A stretch of DNA of 6,050 nt, from contig JASLGJ010000491.1 in NCBI GenBank assembly GCA_030150085.1, forward strand, positions 1 to 6,050, given 5' to 3'. Made by a program: the position numbers and the translations under genes. Below, piece after piece: positions 3,578 through 6,050 of the stretch. Source of the stretch: Candidatus Elarobacter sp. (GTDB taxonomy: Bacteria > Vulcanimicrobiota > Vulcanimicrobiia > Vulcanimicrobiales > Vulcanimicrobiaceae). Under the pieces are notes generated by a model, which was not told the DNA's origin, made no database searches, and saw nothing but the letters and a program-made list of their open reading frames with translations. The first letter of the stretch is position 1. Each line of letters begins with the position of its first letter.

Positions 3578-3766
3578 TGGCGCACCTGACGGGATTCGAA
3601 CCCGCACTCTCCAGTTCCCAAAACTGGTGCTTTCGGGGACGTACTCGGTTCCGCTCCGCCAAGCCGGTGCTCGCGTCGATAGTGATGCCCTGGAAAGCCA
3701 CCAATCTGAGCGCCGGGTGCCGCGAGGTTCACGTTTGGTCCCGTTTACCGGTTAAGCTACAGGTGC
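3578..3766 (-). tRNA. Interrupted tRNA-Pro(UGG)-like gene, module B
   Basis: The exons 3766-3746 and 3632-3578 are identical in sequence to the module A tRNA and join to the same 76-nt UGG cloverleaf with encoded CCA, G1-C72 and G73. The gene is again 189 bases, with the insert at the same point between positions 21 and 22. It begins ten bases after the stop of the aminotransferase gene on the same strand, so it is probably cut from that operon's transcript, unless a promoter lies inside the aminotransferase end. The shared bases continue one or two positions upstream of the acceptor stem (CGTGCACC), as expected around an RNase P site or a recent duplication. Confidence 0.82.
3633..3745 (-). 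other. 113-nt insert in the D-arm of the module B tRNA
   Basis: It has the same length as the module A insert and aligns with it without gaps. The ends and the 15-nt loop (3683-3697, CTTTCCAGGGCATCA in RNA) are conserved. The stem closing that loop is 3698-3704 with 3676-3682 (TTGGTGG with CTATCGA), which uses different bases from module A but stays paired through G-U and A-U changes. That pattern supports an RNA structure rather than a coding function. Confidence 0.75.
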
Positions 3767-3776
3767 ACGATGGTCC

Positions 3777-4949
3777 TCACAAGAGACATTTGAGCGCTGA
3801 CAACAAGCGGTCCACGTCGGAGACGTCGTTGTAGCCCTGGATCGAGACGCGGATGCGCGGCCAGTCGTCGAAGCGGTCGACCGAGACGTCGATGCCGTAG
3901 TCGAAGCGCAGGCGGCGCAGCAGCAGCTTGTCGTCGGTGTCGCGCGGCAGCCGCGCGCACACGATCTGCCCGTACCACTCGGGCCGGTCGGGGTGGTAGG
4001 GCGTGGTGCCGGCCAGCGCGGAGATCTCGCGCTGCGCGTAGGCCGCGAGCTCCTTGCAGCGCGCGCGCACCGCGTCCCAGCCGTGGCGGGCCTGGAACTC
4101 CAGCGCGTCGGGCACCGCCAGGAAGGACGAGATGTCGCGGCTGCCCTGCCACTCGTGGTACTCGACGTACTTGGAGGGCCCGGGCACCTTGGGCTCCCAG
4201 CCCCAGCTCACGATCAGCGGGTCCAGCCGCGGCTGGGCGTCCGGCCGCGCGTACAGGAACGCGCAGCCCTTGGGCGCGCAGACCCACTTGTGCAGGATGC
4301 CGACGTAGAAATCGGGGTCCATGTCTCTCAGCGAGAGCGGCAATTGTCCCGGCACGTGCGAGCCGTCGATCACGGTGACGATCCCGGCCCGCCGCGCGCG
4401 GGCGCAGATCTCGGCCACCGGGAAGACCAGCGAGGTCGGCGAGGTGAGCTGGCTGAGCAGGATCACCTTGGTCTTCTCGGTGACGCCGGCCCAGAAGTGC
4501 TCGACGAACTCCGCGTGGGTCGTCACCGGCAACGGGATCCGGCGCTTGACCAGGGTGAAGCCGAGCTTCTTCTGCATGAAGCGCCACAGGCGGTCGATCC
4601 CGCCGTGCTCGTGGTCGCTGGTCAGCACCTCGTCGCCCGGGCCGACCCACAGGCTGCGCGCCACGACGTTCATCGCGGTCGTGCCGTTGCTCATGTAGAC
4701 CAGGTTGTCGCGCTCGGTGCCGACGTACTCGGCCAGCACCGCGCGCGAGTGGGCCAGCCGCTCGGTGGCGTAGCGCGAGAGGAAGTCGACCGGCTCGCGC
4801 TCGAGCTCGAGCTGCCAGCGCTGGTAGGCCTCGAACACCGGGCGCGGGGTCGCCCCGTACGCCCCGTGGTTGAGGTACGTCACCTCGGGGTCGAGCAGGA
4901 ACAGATCCTTGAGCGGGCTGCGCTCGGGGGTGCGAACGGTCTCGATCAT
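3777..4949 (-). CDS. Class V PLP aminotransferase (isopenicillin-N-epimerase-like)
   Basis: A pyridoxal-phosphate enzyme of fold type I, class V, 390 residues, normal for the CefD-like/cysteine-desulfurase-like branch. Visible landmarks: YLNHGAYGATPRPV (25-38) at the active-site entrance, NGTTAMN (88-94) for phosphate binding, aspartate in VIDGSHVPG (D195) facing the pyridine nitrogen, and the Schiff-base lysine in ILHKW (K221). The start is ATG 4949, which overlaps the upstream ATP-grasp stop as ATGA; an open in-phase extension to 5012 is just overlap with that gene. GGAG lies 11 bases upstream. Proline codons are only CCG or CCC (27 by hand count, no CCA), the reference for the contrast with the modules downstream. 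With the ligase it may form a small amino-acid or peptide-modifying pathway; reaction and substrate are not readable. Confidence 0.88.
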   Translation of the reverse strand: MIETVRTPERSPLKDLFLLDPEVTYLNHGAYGATPRPVFEAYQRWQLELEREPVDFLSRYATERLAHSRAVLAEYVGTERDNLVYMSNGTTAMNVVARSLWVGPGDEVLTSDHEHGGIDRLWRFMQKKLGFTLVKRRIPLPVTTHAEFVEHFWAGVTEKTKVILLSQLTSPTSLVFPVAEICARARRAGIVTVIDGSHVPGQLPLSLRDMDPDFYVGILHKWVCAPKGCAFLYARPDAQPRLDPLIVSWGWEPKVPGPSKYVEYHEWQGSRDISSFLAVPDALEFQARHGWDAVRARCKELAAYAQREISALAGTTPYHPDRPEWYGQIVCARLPRDTDDKLLLRRLRFDYGIDVSVDRFDDWPRIRVSIQGYNDVSDVDRLLSALKCLL

Positions 4950-6050
4950 GCGTGCAGTCGCTCCGGGGCCGCGCCGGCGTCGTCCGCGCAGGCGCGCAGT
5001 GCGGCGAGCCATTCGCCCGCGCGCTCGGGCTCGACGTCGATCAGCAGCGCGTCGAAGCCGTCCTCACGGCAGAGGTTGGGCAGCGGCAGCACGCCCCGCC
5101 CGCGCTCGCGCGTGCAGAGCGCGCCGCAGGCGTCGAGCTGGGCCAGGAACGCGCCGGCGTCTCGGGCGACGAACTCGCCCCGGTAGCCCAGGCTGAGCAC
5201 GCCGCGCGGGTCGCCGCCCGCCGCGCGCAGCGCGTCGCGCACCGCCAGCGCCGGGAAGACCGCGCTCAGGCGCGGGTTGCAGTCGTGGATGAGCACGTAG
5301 CGCCCGTCGCCGTCGAGCCGGGCGTCGAAGTTGATCGGGCCGCGGTAGCCGACCGCGGCGTAGCGCGCGCAGAGCGCTTCCATCTCGGCCGCGAGCCGCG
5401 GGGCGAGCAGCGCGGCCTCCAGGTCGTCGGCGAGGTACGAGCCCAGGAAGCGGCGCCGCTCGGCGTCGGCGTAGACCTGGCCCGCCGCGGCCAGCGGCAC
5501 GGCCCGCTCCGCGCCCTCGATCAGATAGCTCAGCCCGATCCCGCCCGGGCGCGGGTCGGCCGGGTCCGGCGCGACGTCGCGCTGCACCAGGATCGTCATC
5601 CCGGCCCGCCGCGCGGCCTGGCCGCGCGCGTACTCGGTCAGCTCGCGCTCGCTCACCGGCACCCCGCGCAGCGAGGGCGCGAGCGCGACGTCGGCGCGCA
5701 GCACCGCGACCCGCTCGGCGATCTCGCCGTCGCCCCCGAGCGCGCTGCGCTCGACCTCGCGCGCCAGCGCGGCGAAGCGCTGCTCGAAGCCGGCCGCGCG
5801 CAGGCGCGCCGCGACGTTGCCGCCCGAGTCGCGCGACGACTTGACGTACAGCGAGTCCGGCTCGCGCGCGTCGCCCGAGCGGGCGCGGTAGCAGGCCGCC
5901 AGCTCGGCCCAGCTCGTCAGGCGCAGGAGCTCGCTGGGGGTGAGGATCGCGGTCTCGGCGTGCGGCGGGAGCGCCGCGCCGGCCGCCCCGCGCACCAGCG
6001 CCACGCCCTGCGCCTTGTCGTGGAAGAACAGCCCCAGCGCCCCGGCCGCG
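4946..6050 (-). CDS. ATP-grasp ligase-like protein (5' end off window)
   Basis: The frame is open at the window edge, and 367 residues are visible. ATP-grasp enzymes join a carboxylate to an amine or thiol through an acyl-phosphate. The nucleotide-binding lysine strand with its glycine loop appears as YVKSSRDSGGNVA, and the Mg-binding strand as YVLIHDCNPRLSAVFP, with Asp-Cys-Asn-Pro-Arg in the place of the usual Glu-Ile-Asn-Pro-Arg. GPINFDARLDGDGRY is the preceding conserved strand. GTG 6004 is not taken as the start because the frame continues upstream with LGLFFHDKAQG, which fits the end of a pre-ATP-grasp domain. About 100 C-terminal residues have no motif I recognise. Overlap with the aminotransferase implies coupled expression. 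It resembles general carboxylate-amine ligases, but the substrate is unknown. Confidence 0.78.
   Translation of the reverse strand, partial: AAGALGLFFHDKAQGVALVRGAAGAALPPHAETAILTPSELLRLTSWAELAACYRARSGDAREPDSLYVKSSRDSGGNVAARLRAAGFEQRFAALAREVERSALGGDGEIAERVAVLRADVALAPSLRGVPVSERELTEYARGQAARRAGMTILVQRDVAPDPADPRPGGIGLSYLIEGAERAVPLAAAGQVYADAERRRFLGSYLADDLEAALLAPRLAAEMEALCARYAAVGYRGPINFDARLDGDGRYVLIHDCNPRLSAVFPALAVRDALRAAGGDPRGVLSLGYRGEFVARDAGAFLAQLDACGALCTRERGRGVLPLPNLCREDGFDALLIDVEPERAGEWLAALRACADDAGAAPERLHA

Noticed and set aside
3993..5186. Long plus-strand frame opposite the aminotransferase and ligase
   Set aside because: Antisense shadow in high-GC DNA, rich in Arg/Gly/Val, with no domain and no start signal. 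The minus strand carries clear enzyme motifs.

Overview
The window is very GC-rich, compactly coded bacterial DNA. Every gene I can support lies on the minus strand, so transcription runs from high to low coordinates. Junctions are tight: two ATGA four-base stop/start overlaps, and strong GGAGG Shine-Dalgarno sites where spacing allows. I cannot name the species. CCA-encoding tRNAs, GC-rich codon choice and acetoacetyl-CoA synthetase fit many high-GC environmental lineages.

Layout in transcription order. (1) 6050-4946: an ATP-grasp ligase-like protein whose N-terminus is off the window, overlapping by ATGA (2) 4949-3777: a class V PLP aminotransferase of the isopenicillin-N-epimerase-like group. 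(3) 3766-3110: module B, starting 10 nt after the aminotransferase stop. (4) 3068-2282: module A, a second copy of the same architecture. (5) 2259-1825: a gamma-glutamylcyclotransferase-like protein. (6) 1774-1229: a RimJ/RimL-type GNAT acetyltransferase. (7) 1130-909: a 73-residue unknown protein overlapping by ATGA (8) 912-1: the N-terminal 304 codons of acetoacetyl-CoA synthetase.

The centre (about 2280-3770) is the unusual part. Each module contains, in the same order and strand: (i) a tRNA-Pro(UGG)-like gene with a 113-nt insert between D-loop position 21 and D-stem position 22, whose exons join into a standard 76-nt tRNA with CCA; (ii) a 52-54 nt spacer ending in a perfect AAAGGAGGTGAT Shine-Dalgarno site; (iii) a Pro/Ala-rich reading frame (132 aa in A, 94 aa in B) with proline written almost only as CCA, the cognate codon of the adjacent tRNA (40 of 47 by hand count, against 0 of 27 in the neighbouring aminotransferase); (iv) after its stop, in the same frame, four 15-nt repeats that could encode an MPW-repeat peptide; (v) a stem-loop. 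The insert also folds a hairpin with an identical 15-nt loop in both copies, CTTTCCAGGGCATCA, complementary to the 15-nt array units. The hairpin stem differs between copies but stays paired. The two tRNA exons are identical between modules, while the reading frames have diverged.

I do not recognise this arrangement as a described system. My interpretation is a duplicated RNA/codon-coupled cassette: an interrupted or D-loop-expanded proline tRNA, a frame demanding that tRNA, and a downstream repeat array that the insert can pair with. Its function (regulatory leader, codon or tRNA sensor, secreted or modified peptide, templated repeat element) cannot be settled from sequence alone. The flanking genes look like ordinary metabolism, and no link between them and the modules can be shown beyond shared strand and spacing.
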